Source of the DNA: Chrysomallon squamiferum
Taxonomy: Eukaryota; Mollusca; Gastropoda; Neomphalida; Peltospiridae
Assembly: GCA_012295275.1 (NCBI GenBank)
Contig: CM022668.1
Coordinates: forward strand, 5,821,489 to 5,856,488
DNA length: 35,000 bases
Direction of reading: 5' to 3'
Shown here: positions 1-24,812 of the stretch, one piece after another
Layout: each line of letters starts with the position of its first letter
Numbering within the stretch: position 1 is the first letter of the stretch
Position numbers and translations under genes: made by a program
The notes under the pieces: generated by a model
The model's database searches: none
What the model was told of the DNA's origin: nothing
The model's input: the letters and a program-made list of their open reading frames with translations, nothing else

Positions 1-78
1 ACAGAGACACTTTCAAATTATTTTTCCACTGAAGAAATTGTTACAACTGTCAACATACGTTCCATTTTTCCCACGCAG

Positions 79-10294
<10,216 letters not shown>

Positions 10295-10295
10295 T

Positions 10296-10456
10296 GGAAC
10301 AAGCTGTCTCCCCTAGAGAAACAGGTTGCTTCCCCTTGACGGAAGCAGGTTATTTAACTTTAAGGGAACTCGTTGTCTCTCCCAAGGGGGAAAGTTGTCT
10401 TCATTAAGGAAACTAGTTGTCTCCTCTGAACGGAAGCAAGTTGTCTCCCTTGGTTG
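10296..10456 (+). repeat. 3'UTR tandem repeat, ~24-base unit, about seven copies
   Basis: Right after the stop, seven imperfect units follow the pattern GGAAGCAAGTTGTCTCCCTT (starts near 10296, 10320, 10341, 10365, 10389, 10409 and 10432). Unit lengths vary from 20 to 25 bases. Confidence 0.8.
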
Positions 10457-10462
10457 AATAAA
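10457..10462 (+). terminator. Poly(A) signal AATAAA of the neurexin-like/WD40 gene
   Basis: AATAAA lies 163 bases after the stop, directly after the 3'UTR repeat array, with T/G-rich sequence downstream (10540-10610). Confidence 0.7.
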
Positions 10463-10721
10463 GCCGCTTGGACATTATTTTGCGTAAACGTAGTACTAAA
10501 TTTATGTTTATGATATGTGCAATTAATTTATTAACACAAATGTTACTGCTTTTTTCTGTGTTTTTTTTTTTTATTTTTTATTTTTTTTTAATTTTTTTTG
10601 TACAAGGTGTATTTAATTATGGATTCATATTAAAATACAAAATAACTCATTTTCGGGGGTTTTAATATACTATACGTTCTATGTATATATAACAATTATT
10701 TGTTGAATGAATGATACATTG

Positions 10722-10778
<57 letters not shown>

Positions 10779-11028
10779 GAAGCTACTGAAAATATATAAA
10801 ATTTAAAAATTTAAAAGTAGTAAATAAAAAAGAATAATAGGAGTTTATCATTCATATCTTAATTATTGTTTTATTTTTTATTTTCTGTTATCTGTTAGAA
10901 GATTTCTAAGGGAAAAAGATAAAATGAAAAGTGTAAAATGAAAAATTCTAAATGGGAAGTAACTCTTGAGAGTACAGAAACTTACTAACAAAGTTTCCCA
11001 AAAGGTATAAAGTATTATTATTATTATA

Positions 11029-11076
<48 letters not shown>

Positions 11077-11555
11077 ATTATTAGAAAACAGCGAATTAAT
11101 ATACACATATCTTCTTTCAAATATATAATTAATGAAGATCTTGGAATTGATAACAGATAGGAAAATGAGAATATTAATTACCTATACTAAACATTAAGCT
11201 GGTTTTTGCACAAAAGAAAATAAAAATACTCACAGTTGAATTAGATTATGTCTATTTTCACAGTTGATGTTGAAAATATTATTTATCTTTTATGATAAAT
11301 AGATAATTAAATATATATATATATATATTTATATCTATATATATTAGAGAATAATAGAAATGTTAATTATTTTAAGTAAAATGACATTGTTTATTTTATG
11401 AAATAAACAAACTTTAAAAGCTCATTCTCCAAAAAAAATAAAAAATAATACATATTTTTTTCAATGAAACATTAATAAATCGAAGATTTATTTATTTGTA
11501 TAACATGCTTAATTAATTTTTATTATGCATAATAATATATTTTAGTTTATAGAAC
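10463..11555. other. Intergenic AT-rich spacer
   Basis: T-rich run at about 10558-10600, (AAT)n at 10722-10777, (TTA)n at 11015-11083 and AT repeats near 11310-11345. No gene was seen. Confidence 0.7.
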
Positions 11556-11770
11556 AAATTGACCAATCAGTAACGATCTTTTTGTTATGTGCGTGACTAC
11601 AGGAAGTCGTTTATGAATCTCAAACATGCTCTCGCAATGCATGATGGTCTATTCCGCGGGAAAATATTGTTTTCTTCGCTGTTGTGTTTCGTGATATACT
11701 TATGTATAGTTATGGTGCTATTATTATTATAAACGTTTTTTTTTTTTGTTTGTTTAAATGGTAAGACTTC
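11556..11770 (+). promoter_or_regulatory. Promoter-like patch with CCAAT box and E2F-type site
   Basis: GACCAATCAG (CCAAT at 11563-11567) matches the NF-Y core. GCGGGAAA at 11656-11663 matches the E2F core inside the near-palindrome TTCCGCGGGAA. A GTAAGA donor-like site lies at 11761. Complexity is clearly higher than in the flanks. No coding exon was recognised. Motif matches alone are weak evidence. Confidence 0.3.
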
Positions 11771-12075
11771 TTTTTGTGTCCTTGTTTTTACGTCATCATC
11801 ATCATTGACGATAATTCATTTAGAACCATCATTGTTACCGCACCTTGCACATCAACAGCGTCATCGTTAGAAACCGAACAGATCTGTGAGTTTGTTATTT
11901 TGAGAACTGAGCACAGTTTAGTGGCAGGAAACATCATTTTAATGCTATGAAAACATCTTTAATTCTTATTTATTTATTTATTTATTTATTTACTTACTTA
12001 ATTTAAACCATCAAATGGTAAATAATAATGAAAAAAAAAATGAAAAAAAAAAAAAGAAAAGAAAAAAAAAAACAA

Positions 12076-12158
12076 TACAAGCTATCACTGGGGATTGAAC
12101 CTACCACCTTTAAATCAAAGTCCCCGTCTTTTTTTTTAGCGTGATCTGAGTTTAATAG
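12076..12158 (-). mobile_element. tRNA-derived SINE-like fragment, copy 2
   Basis: The minus strand carries AGGTTCAATCCCCAGTGAT, sharing the B-box block with the copy at 8721-8803, and the distal ATTAAACTCAGATCACGCTAA end. A poly-A/G-rich stretch lies beside it on the + strand (12030-12073). Confidence 0.6.
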
Positions 12159-13127
12159 CAGCTGTCAGTTAGAAAATTATACCTGCTGTCATTTACGTGA
12201 AAATCATGTGCAATAAAAATAAGGACAAACTGAACCAATGGTGCTTTAATATCAGTGATGTTTCACGGAACAAAACGAAGTCTAACTCGTTATTAACCAC
12301 TCGTACACTTTGCCAATAATAGTTCGCTAGTTATTATTAAACTGTATTTAGTACACGATATGAATAGAGTTAGTGAGGCTGTCGGCTACGTCATCGATAA
12401 TGTTGTATTACGTCATAATGAGTTTTACGTCATCACTGATGTATTTTGTTAAATATGATTCTACTGGGTGTTAGATTTTGAAAACTGACATAAAAAGACA
12501 TTGGTAATTGTTTTTATTTTATAATTTATTTATTTCTTAAATTTGATTACGTCATAAATAATATTGTTTTATTTATTTTATTATTTTATTTAAATTATTT
12601 TATCCAGTCATTTTTCAGTTTATTTTTTTAATTATATAATATTAATTTGCTTTCATCGTAATGTTCAGACGAAGAAAAAAAAAAATATTATTCTTGAAAA
12701 AAGACTAATGTATACTTCTTTCAAAAATCAATTTTTCTTTCTTGACTTTGATAATGTTCAGTTTTTCTTTATAAAAAGATGGATTACATAAAGCATGGAT
12801 CAGCAATCACTTGAAAGGTAATTTGAAATTATTATGACAAGGCCAGTAACAATACACATTTTAATACCTTTATTAATTAATAGTTATAAAATAACGTTAT
12901 TTTGTATTAGATAATAGTTACGGTATAATCTCTTTAATATATTTTCTTTTTCTTTTTTTTTTTTTTTTTTTTTTAAAATTACGTCATGACCCCTTTAATT
13001 TGTTTCTGTAATTGTTACTATATAACTGCTTTAATATTATTTATTTTGTAATCGTTGCCGTATGGACCTCTAATTCAGTCTTGAAATATTTATTTATTTA
13101 CTTATTTATTTATTTATTTTGTTTTAC

Positions 13128-13161
<34 letters not shown>

Positions 13162-13380
13162 GTTATTATTATTATTATTATTATTACTATTATTATCATC
13201 ATCATTTATTGATTTATTGATTTATTGATTTATTTATATATTTATTATATTTTATTTTATTTTATATCAAACCTTTGACTTGTCTGACTCAGTGTGTGGT
13301 GTAAAGGGATATATGTTTCACGTCTTCCACTGTATACCTACATTTTATTTACATATTTATGTACCGTCTGTATAGATATT
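12159..13380. other. Spacer with clustered TACGTCAT motifs and ATT repeats
   Basis: Four ACGTCAT motifs lie in 12388-12555, a T-run at 12953-12974, and ATT/ATC repeats at 13130-13205. No gene was seen. Confidence 0.6.
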
Positions 13381-13387
13381 TTGTATA

Positions 13388-13393
13388 AATAAA
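13388..13393 (+). terminator. Candidate poly(A) signal (orphan)
   Basis: AATAAA followed about 10 bases later by GCTTGTTTGT, inside a non-repetitive stretch (about 13265-13430). It could be a distal 3' end for the upstream gene or the end of an unrecognised transcript starting near 11.6 kb. Confidence 0.3.
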
Positions 13394-13475
13394 GTACATG
13401 GCTTGTTTGTATTAACACGAGGATTTTGTTATTTCTGTATCATATTAATTCTCAAGTTCTTGCGATTTTAAAACA

Positions 13476-13511
<36 letters not shown>

Positions 13512-13590
13512 ATTTTGATTGATAGATTGAGTTTATTTTATTATAAATATTCTTCTTTTCTTCATATTATTATTATTATTATTGTTATTG

Positions 13591-13655
<65 letters not shown>

Positions 13656-14073
13656 AATGTTGTTGTTGTTGTTGTCGTTGTTGTCGTCGTAAGTATTATT
13701 TATTGGAAGTCAGAACAGTTGCTAAACCGTGACGCATTGTATGACAGTTTTTTTCATTGTGTCTGACTGTCTGTCTGTCTGTCTGTTTTATACTATCCTA
13801 ATATTTTCACACTTTGAAAAACTTTTCTTGTCCTGAAACAAAAATATTCTCACACTGTATGAACCGATTGTTCATATTAACATTTAATATAATTGTTATT
13901 CAGTTCGTTATGTTTATAATACATGTTGCTTATTTTCTAATTATTTATTTCAAATGTATTTTATAATTTTATTTTATATTTCTATCGCTTTCTTTCAGGT
14001 TTTTTTTTTTTTTATGTAGTTCTTTCCCTGTATATGGAAACACACAGTCAAACAAATTATAATCTAAAGTTAA

Positions 14074-14158
<85 letters not shown>

Positions 14159-14450
14159 GTAATAGTAATAGTAATAAGAATAAGAATAAGAATATAAATC
14201 ATAATGAAGAAGAATAAGAAGAAAAATAATAAGAATTACTAGCAATAAAAACACTAACAATAAAATACTAACAACAGCAACTACAACAACAGCAAAAACG
14301 ATGATGATGATGCAAATAATACAATCCCACTCCTTAAATTATTCGGAACCTCTTTTGTACTTTCTGTCGAAATGAAAGAAACCGACATGATTTAAACAGA
14401 AACTGTAAAAATATCTATTCAAAGTCCTCAACGGGATTGTTATAAATTGG
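13394..14450. other. Spacer with long ATT/AAT arrays
   Basis: (ATT)n with TTG interruptions at 13566-13690 and (AAT)n of about 28 units at 14074-14158, degrading into AGT/AAG variants. No gene was seen. Confidence 0.75.
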
Positions 14451-15090
14451 TTCCAATTATTTTAAACAGCTCTTTCCTGTAACGACCGGCTCATCACAGA
14501 AATTATCTTGAGTCGTAACCAATACTCGGGCAAGAACCTCAACACAAAACATCAAAGACATTTCAACTTTTACCACCGCCCATTTTTAAAAATAATAAAA
14601 ACAGGGTTTTTTTTATCTTTAACCCTCCATTCACCGATATTACTGAAAAGAACTTCATCATTATCATCCTGGAAAGCAAAAGGGGAAAAAAAAAAAAAAA
14701 AAAAAAATGAACTGCAATAAAATTTAAAAAACGACACGAGAGAATACTCGTGTTTTATTTTATTTGTCGTCAAAGCGGACGTCCCCTCCGGCGACGTTCG
14801 TCGCTGTCGTTGAAGGCGAGACAACGTTATGTGAATTCTCTGTTAGACTCACACCTGCCCTTTGTGCGAAGAACAATGCTTGTAATTCATATAATTAGCC
14901 AGCTTTAATCGTGCTTCGTGAAACGTCCGTGGCTGTCATTAACTCGTCAAGATTCGTCGATGGGTTTTAGCCGAGCTCGAGCGACACAAAGCTTAACCAC
15001 TAGGTACACAGGCAAACCGTTCGTTTGAAGCTTGTGTGTCGCTTCAAATCAAGTCTGCATGATAACTCTATCGGCCCGGGCTTGTCTGTG
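14451..15090. promoter_or_regulatory. Higher-complexity GC-richer island, candidate regulatory element
   Basis: Unlike its flanks this stretch has few simple repeats and many CpGs (for example 14770-14810). Visible motifs include ACAATG (SOX-like) near 14872 and TAATTAG (homeodomain-like) near 14892, plus a near-perfect inverted repeat at 14981-15042. No convincing exon was found in six frames. Function is inferred only from sequence character. Confidence 0.3.
14981..15042. repeat. Inverted repeat GCGACACAAAGCTT ... AAGCTTGTGTGTCGC
   Basis: Arms at 14981-14994 and 15028-15042 pair along their whole length with one extra G, leaving a loop of about 33 bases. A stem-loop or paired binding sites. 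Confidence 0.7.
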
Positions 15091-15195
15091 GTTGTTGGAG
15101 TATGGTTGTTATTACCACCCGGATAAAAAAAATTAAAATAACAAAAAAACTGCCGAAGGTTATGAGCGATGAGAAAAACGAAAAGATGAGGGAGG

Positions 15196-18000
<2,805 letters not shown>

Positions 18001-18024
18001 AAAAGCATAACATTTATGACATTG

Positions 18025-19350
18025 TTAGTGCAAGCGTTTCCCGCCTTCAACGTCTACACTGATTGGTAGAGGCGTTTGTGACGTCATAATGGAGTCCTGG
18101 ACCGGATTCCCATTGCTCGAATCGTGCGCGTTTTCGGAATCACTCCCCTCCTCTCCCTCCTTCCCTTCGCTGTGAGTTTTCACGTGCTTCGCTAGGTGGT
18201 CACTGCGCATGAATCTCTTGTTGCACACGGGGCAGGCGAACCGTTTTTCTCCCGTGTGCGTGCGCAGGTGACGCTGTAGTTCGTCGGAGCGAGTGAAGCG
18301 TTTCCCACAGAACAACCAGTTACAGACGAACGGACGCTCGCCCGTGTGCCATCTCAGATGCGCTTTCAGATGTGACGTCTTGTTGTACACCTTCCCACAT
18401 CCGGGGATGTGGCAGCTGTGAATGTTCCGCTTCCGCAAGTGTTCGCCCGCGGGACCCAGTCTGTCGGCTTCCTGGCAGTTCGGGCAGTCGCAGTTGGATC
18501 TTCCGGTGTAGCGGCGCTGCCCTCTGGCGGACGAGAGATTCGACAGGCCGGACCGCGCGTAAAACGAACTCACCCCCGTCGCTCCCAGCTCCGTCTGCGT
18601 CGACAGCATCGACTTGTACGTGCTGTACGTGTCCTGCAGAATCTGCTGACTGGACGAAAAGAGCGCGTTGGCCGGGTTCGAGGTCAGCGCGTGCGTCAGA
18701 GTGTATTCCGCCGCGGGGTAAGTGGTCCCGATCTGCGTCCTCAGAGCCGCTCCGGCCGTCGCCCCGGCAACGTCCGGGATCCAGTTGCCGGAATTCGGGT
18801 GAACGTCCCACCAGGCGGAGGCGGCCCCGTTCACGCCTCCGGCCACGTCAGCAGCTTTGAGCGAGTGCGCCGTGGCGGCGTGGGCGCCGGCGATGTTGAA
18901 CGGCCACGACTCGTACGGGTGACTGGCCAGCGTGTGCATCCGCGAATACATCGTGCCCAGACTCGCCTCGCGCAGAACGTCGTCGCCGTGCACTTTGTGC
19001 GACAACGACGACGGCGCTGACTCGGTCTGCACGTACGGCACCGTGCCCGTCGACGTGTAGAACTGGCCGTCGCCGTACGACGTGGTCGGAGACGACGTGG
19101 TGTGCACTCCTCGGTGGTGGTTGGCGTAGTGACCGGCGGACGTGGTGGAAGCCGCCGACAGCGGGCCGGACTTCTGCGACGACATTACGGAGACGGTGCC
19201 TGCGGGGACGCCACTGATGTCGGACTTCCTCCACGGGTGGAATCCTTTGGTGAGGGGGTTCTCCGGGAAGGGGGGCGGGCTGCGGTTGTTGATCTTGTTA
19301 CACTGAGCTGCCAGCATCGCCAGCGGAGTTCCACACAGAGGATGAGATTC
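18025..19350 (-). CDS. Sp8/9-class main exon: Sp box, activation region, Btd box, three zinc fingers
   Basis: Opens at GAA (19350) after tgttttcag on the minus strand and ends TAA at 18027-18025, giving 441 residues. Fingers (about 18175-18425) read [38 protein letters not shown] and [18 protein letters not shown], with linkers TGERPF and TGEKRF. Base-contact residues KTSHLKA, RSDELQR and RSDHLAK are intact, so GC-box binding is expected. The Btd box lies at about 18468-18493. The open frame runs 5' beyond 19350 into a tandem repeat rich in Cys/Val codons, which is intronic rather than protein. GC-rich codon use throughout. Confidence 0.92.
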   Translation of the reverse strand, partial: ESHPLCGTPLAMLAAQCNKINNRSPPPFPENPLTKGFHPWRKSDISGVPAGTVSVMSSQKSGPLSAASTTSAGHYANHHRGVHTTSSPTTSYGDGQFYTSTGTVPYVQTESAPSSLSHKVHGDDVLREASLGTMYSRMHTLASHPYESWPFNIAGAHAATAHSLKAADVAGGVNGAASAWWDVHPNSGNWIPDVAGATAGAALRTQIGTTYPAAEYTLTHALTSNPANALFSSSQQILQDTYSTYKSMLSTQTELGATGVSSFYARSGLSNLSSARGQRRYTGRSNCDCPNCQEADRLGPAGEHLRKRNIHSCHIPGCGKVYNKTSHLKAHLRWHTGERPFVCNWLFCGKRFTRSDELQRHLRTHTGEKRFACPVCNKRFMRSDHLAKHVKTHSEGKEGEEGSDSENAHDSSNGNPVQDSIMTSQTPLPISVDVEGGKRLH

Positions 19351-20471
19351 CTGAAAACAACAACAACACATCAGTGAGGATGAGATTCCTGAAAAACACA
19401 ACAACAACAACACAGTGAGGATGAGATTCCTGAAAAACACAACAACAACAACACAGTGAGGATGAGATTCCTGAAAAACACAACAACAACACAGTGAGGA
19501 TGAGATTCCTGAAAAACACAACAACAACAACACAGATGGATGAAAACACAACAACAACACAGTGGGATGGATTCCTGGAAAAACACAACAACAACAACAC
19601 AGGATGGACGAGATGAGATGCCTGAAAAACACAACAACACAGTGAGGATGAGATTCCTGAAAAACACAACAGCAACACACTGAATGGATGGATGAATGGA
19701 TGGATGGATGGACGGATGGATGAATGAATGAATGAATGAATAGATGGATGAATAGATGGATGGACGGTTGGTTGGATGAATGGACAGACGGATAGATGGA
19801 TGGATGGATGAATGAATGAATGAATGAATGAATGGATGGATGAATGAATTAATGAGTGAATAAAAGAATAAAATAACCAATGAATGAATGAATGGCTGGA
19901 TGGCTGGATGAATGAATGAATGAGTGAGTGAATGGATGAATGGATGGAAGGTTGGAAAATTAATAAATGATGATAGATGAATGAATGAATGAGTAAATGA
20001 ATGGATGGATGGATGGATGGATGAATGAACGAATGAATGAATGAGTGAATGGATGAATGAACAAATGGATGAATAAATGAATGAATGGATGAATGGACGG
20101 AAGGATGGAAAATTAATAAATGATGATAGATGAATGAATGAATGAGTGATACAAACTGCTAAAATATTTCCCTCACCATCACATATTTTCCAAATACTGA
20201 GAAATAAATAAACAATCAGTTAACAAACTAACAAACTAACTAACTAACTAACTAAGTAAATAAATAAATATTTCAAGACTAAATTAAAGGTTCATAAGGC
20301 AACGATTACAAAATAAAAAAAATATTAAAGTAGATATATGGCAACAATTAAGAAACAAATTAAAAAGGTCATAACGTACGTAGCAAAGGATTGTGTCTAT
20401 GTATTTCTCTGTGTTTATATGCATATATGTTTTCATGTATGTATGTATGTATGTATGTGCGTATGTGTGCC

Positions 20472-20520
<49 letters not shown>

Positions 20521-21390
20521 GTTTTCGTGTGTGGGGGGTGTATCCGAGGGTCATATTCACATATACATATAAGCTAGCTTTCTTGTGAAATTCAAAACCA
20601 AGCGAATGAATAAAAATATTAACAGAATTTATGCACATGTACATAATTTAATAAAACAGTTAAAATATAAAATCAAAGTAAACAGATACATGACAAAGAC
20701 AATGGATTATAAAAGACTTCCTAAAGAACGATTTGATAAGAAAAGCAAAATGAGAGATATAAAGAAAAATGAAAGAACAAAATAAAAATAAAAAATAAAA
20801 AATAAAAATAATTTAAAAAAAAAGTTATAGGTGGAAAATAATTAACGAATAAGAATCAACAGAGAAAAATTCCGGTGTCGCTATTATCAACAGATATTTA
20901 CAAATTATTAATCTCAAAATCGTAATACATTCTGACAGAAACGTTTGTTCTCAAACTTAGGAAATGCAAATAGCAAACAATCTTAGCCACATCGCATCCT
21001 CAGTTCTGTATGTTTTTACTTTCAAAAACTACGTCAATTATAGATATTAACCCTCAATTTTATATTAATCTACAGAATTATCTCCCTTGCTGAATCGTGT
21101 TTGTAACTCGAGACTATGAATGGGGATCAGATGACGCGGTCCCGGGAAAAGTCGTCCATCAATGAATCGTCCACGTTTTGTGTCATTTTAATGTCGTTAA
21201 ACCGTCACAATAAAAATATTTTTAATGGCCATAAATCAGATCGCCGGAGAAATTTCCACAATCGTATCTCGCAGAATCTTTCCGCTTTTATATTCGAGAT
21301 TAATTTAACGGTCAAAGTCGAGTTTTAGAAGTCGTTACATTTGTAAAAGAGATAGGTCGTCTGATACATAGCGTATTTAGAGTGTCATAA

Positions 21391-21487
<97 letters not shown>

Positions 21488-21490
21488 GCT

Positions 21491-21554
<64 letters not shown>

Positions 21555-21664
21555 CTCGCTCAATCTCTCTCTCTCTCTATCTTTCTCTCTCTCTCTATCT
21601 CTCGCTCAATCTCTCTCTTTCTCTCTCTATCTCTCGCTCAATCTCTCTTTCTCTATCTCTCGCT

Positions 21665-21734
<70 letters not shown>

Positions 21735-22129
21735 TGTCTGTCTTTCTCTCTATCGTCTATAAATCAATAAAACGAATAAATATATATATAAACTAAAATC
21801 AAAATTACTAAATATGAAAGCTAGTAATAAAAAATTTCAAATTCAACGATGGAACACAAAGCTTTTCTCAAAAAGATATAAAATGGTCAAAGCCAAAGGT
21901 TTTTGGTGATAAACATCTTAAGTTTTCATCCTTGGATTTTCCGATTGACGTTATCAATATTTGATACACATGATAAATGTGTAAACAGCCTTAGTAATTC
22001 AGCCCCTTTACAATATGGACATTATTCTTGTTTGTAATAGGTACTTATGAACAGACAAAACAAAATACAACATTATTTATTTTAGATCAGTTCAACTTGA
22101 TTCACAATAGATAACCGAGATATTTAAGC

Positions 22130-22212
<83 letters not shown>

Positions 22213-23204
22213 ACGTATATAATATCAACAAAAATTTAAATACTTCTATAATATTATTACACTTGTTAAACAAAGCTATTGCCAGATTTTAACTATATAA
22301 ATAACAAAGAAGTGAAGTAAAAATAAAAAAATAAGAAAAAAATAAGATATTTAACGTAGGAATATCAAATTAGCAATTAAAACATTACATAGAAAGCAAT
22401 TTTAAAAAAACAAATGATTAAGGCAAGATATTTCAGAAAATTATAGTAAAAATAATAACTATAAACAAATAAACAATAAGCGGTGACTGACAGAACCAAG
22501 GAAATCCTGAATTTCAAACTGAACGAATGACAGTATTTTACAGCTTGAACTGATAATATTTTTATAACTGATACTATATTTTCTTGGCATGTTATAAATC
22601 ACAGTTTAAAGCAGAACATTTAGTGATACAAAAAGTGAGAAAGAAGGCAGGTGAAATAAAATATTCTGATTTAACCGTTTCTAATTATATATATATATTT
22701 ATAAAATAAAATCATAGATAAAGAAAATCTGAAAACAAAATGTCTGTGAGTCTGTACATAGGTGAATATGTAAGTAGGTAGCAGATGGATTGATAGAGGG
22801 AGAGCTAGAGAGACAGACAAACAGACAGACAGACAGAAAGATATTATACAGACAAACAGAGAGAGAAATAAAGAGATAGATACAAGCCATATCTCTAATG
22901 TATAAGACTTAAATTAAAGAAATATTAAATATAACAATGAAATAATTACATCAGTATAAATAATACAAGTGTATTACTACAAGCTGCATTAATAAAATCA
23001 GATTATTAACTCAAAATTAATACCACACACCCGGTCCTAATTATCCAGGCCCAAGAGATATTCAAAAAACATGAATGTATTTGTTCACACCTTTTACAAT
23101 TAGCCGAGCGGAACATTTTATGAATGAAATAATTTAAACATATTTTCTCATTGTTATTTTTCTCTTTGTAAAACATGAAACAACAAATACCGCATCGAAA
23201 AATG

Positions 23205-23245
<41 letters not shown>

Positions 23246-23493
23246 AACGAAAAAAAAAAATTCTTTTCAGCTACGTATAACATTACGAAAATCAGCGAGG
23301 CTTGAAGACGAGGTTCTTTAATCCGATTTCGTTTCACAAAATACGATCCGACTTTTGACAAGTTCCCACACATACATGGCGGCCTAACCACCGCGGGAAT
23401 CTTCCGTCGCCATTATCTGACGAAAGACATTTATCATTACCGCGAAAAAATGTTTTAACAAGAAAATTATATCATCCATCTCGATACGGGTGA

Positions 23494-23524
<31 letters not shown>

Positions 23525-23709
23525 GTTAAATTCTTATGATGTTTGTGGACAAAAAAAATAGAAGAGAAAAAGAAAAAAGAAGAAGATTATTTGACTATTA
23601 TGAAATTAAGCCTGTTAAAAAAAAAATACGTGTGTTAGAAAATAATTATTGTAATGATATGATTGGTGTTATTGTTGTTGTTATTATTATCAGTAGTAGT
23701 AGTAGTAGT

Positions 23710-23741
<32 letters not shown>

Positions 23742-23768
23742 TAGTAGTACTGTTGTTGATATTTTTAC

Positions 23769-23809
<41 letters not shown>

Positions 23810-23849
23810 ACTATTACTATTACTGTTACTACTACCACTACTATTATTA

Positions 23850-23886
<37 letters not shown>

Positions 23887-24617
23887 TTCAACAACAACTA
23901 CCACTATAAGTAATATTCTTAATAAAATCATTATTACATTAGAATTACTATTTCTTCTATTAATACCATTTTTAGCCATACAATGTAAATAATAATAAGA
24001 TAAAACTAAATAAAAGAATGAAAGGAGAAGAAGTAATAAAATAAAAAATAAATCATAAAATACAACAAAACAAAACAATGAAATCAAAATAGATATAATA
24101 TACATTTATTTTATTTTATTTGATTTTATTATTTGATTTTATTATAATAAAATGAAATAACAAAATAAAATAAAATAAAATAAAATAAAATAAAATAAAA
24201 TAAAATAAAATAAAATGAAATAAAATAAAATAAAATAAAACGATATTAAATTAGGATTTTCAGAAATAAAAATGGTATCTTCTTGGAAATAATGTTTTTT
24301 AATACAACAGTTTAATTTAGTTTAATTTTTACTTTATGAAAACAGTTCTTGTAGTCCTCTTCGAATATACTGTAAATTTATATTAAAATTTCAAGCTAAT
24401 GCCAGCTATAGGAAGATCTTTATTATTATTATTATTATTATTAGCTGCTGCTATTGTTGTTGTTGTTGTTGTTTTGTTTTCTACTTATTGGATTTTATTG
24501 AATTTTATTTTAAACTATTTTATTTCATACTAATATTAGATCTGTTTTAACGTCATTGATTTAATTTGTAGAATTTTGTTATTTTATTTTACATTAGTAT
24601 AATATTTTATATCATTT

Positions 24618-24648
<31 letters not shown>

Positions 24649-24747
24649 CTTTATATTATTTTATTAAGTAACAGTAACAGGAACAGGCTAAATAAAAAAC
24701 AAAATCGATTCATGAGATATGACAGCTATATTCATACACCTTATCTC

Positions 24748-24812
<65 letters not shown>

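Noticed and set aside
18372-19234. Several 120-200-codon frames on both strands over the Sp exon
   Set aside because: Shadow frames of GC-rich coding sequence; the zinc-finger frame is unambiguous.
19351-19680. N-terminal extension of the Sp protein, with Cys/Val-rich repeats in one long open frame
   Set aside because: The frame is open only because the tandem acceptor units lack stops in that frame. A canonical acceptor abuts 19350, and the 25059-25079 exon supplies the conserved N-terminus.
20338-20644. Cys-Val and Thr-His repeat frames
   Set aside because: Translations of TATG and AC microsatellites.
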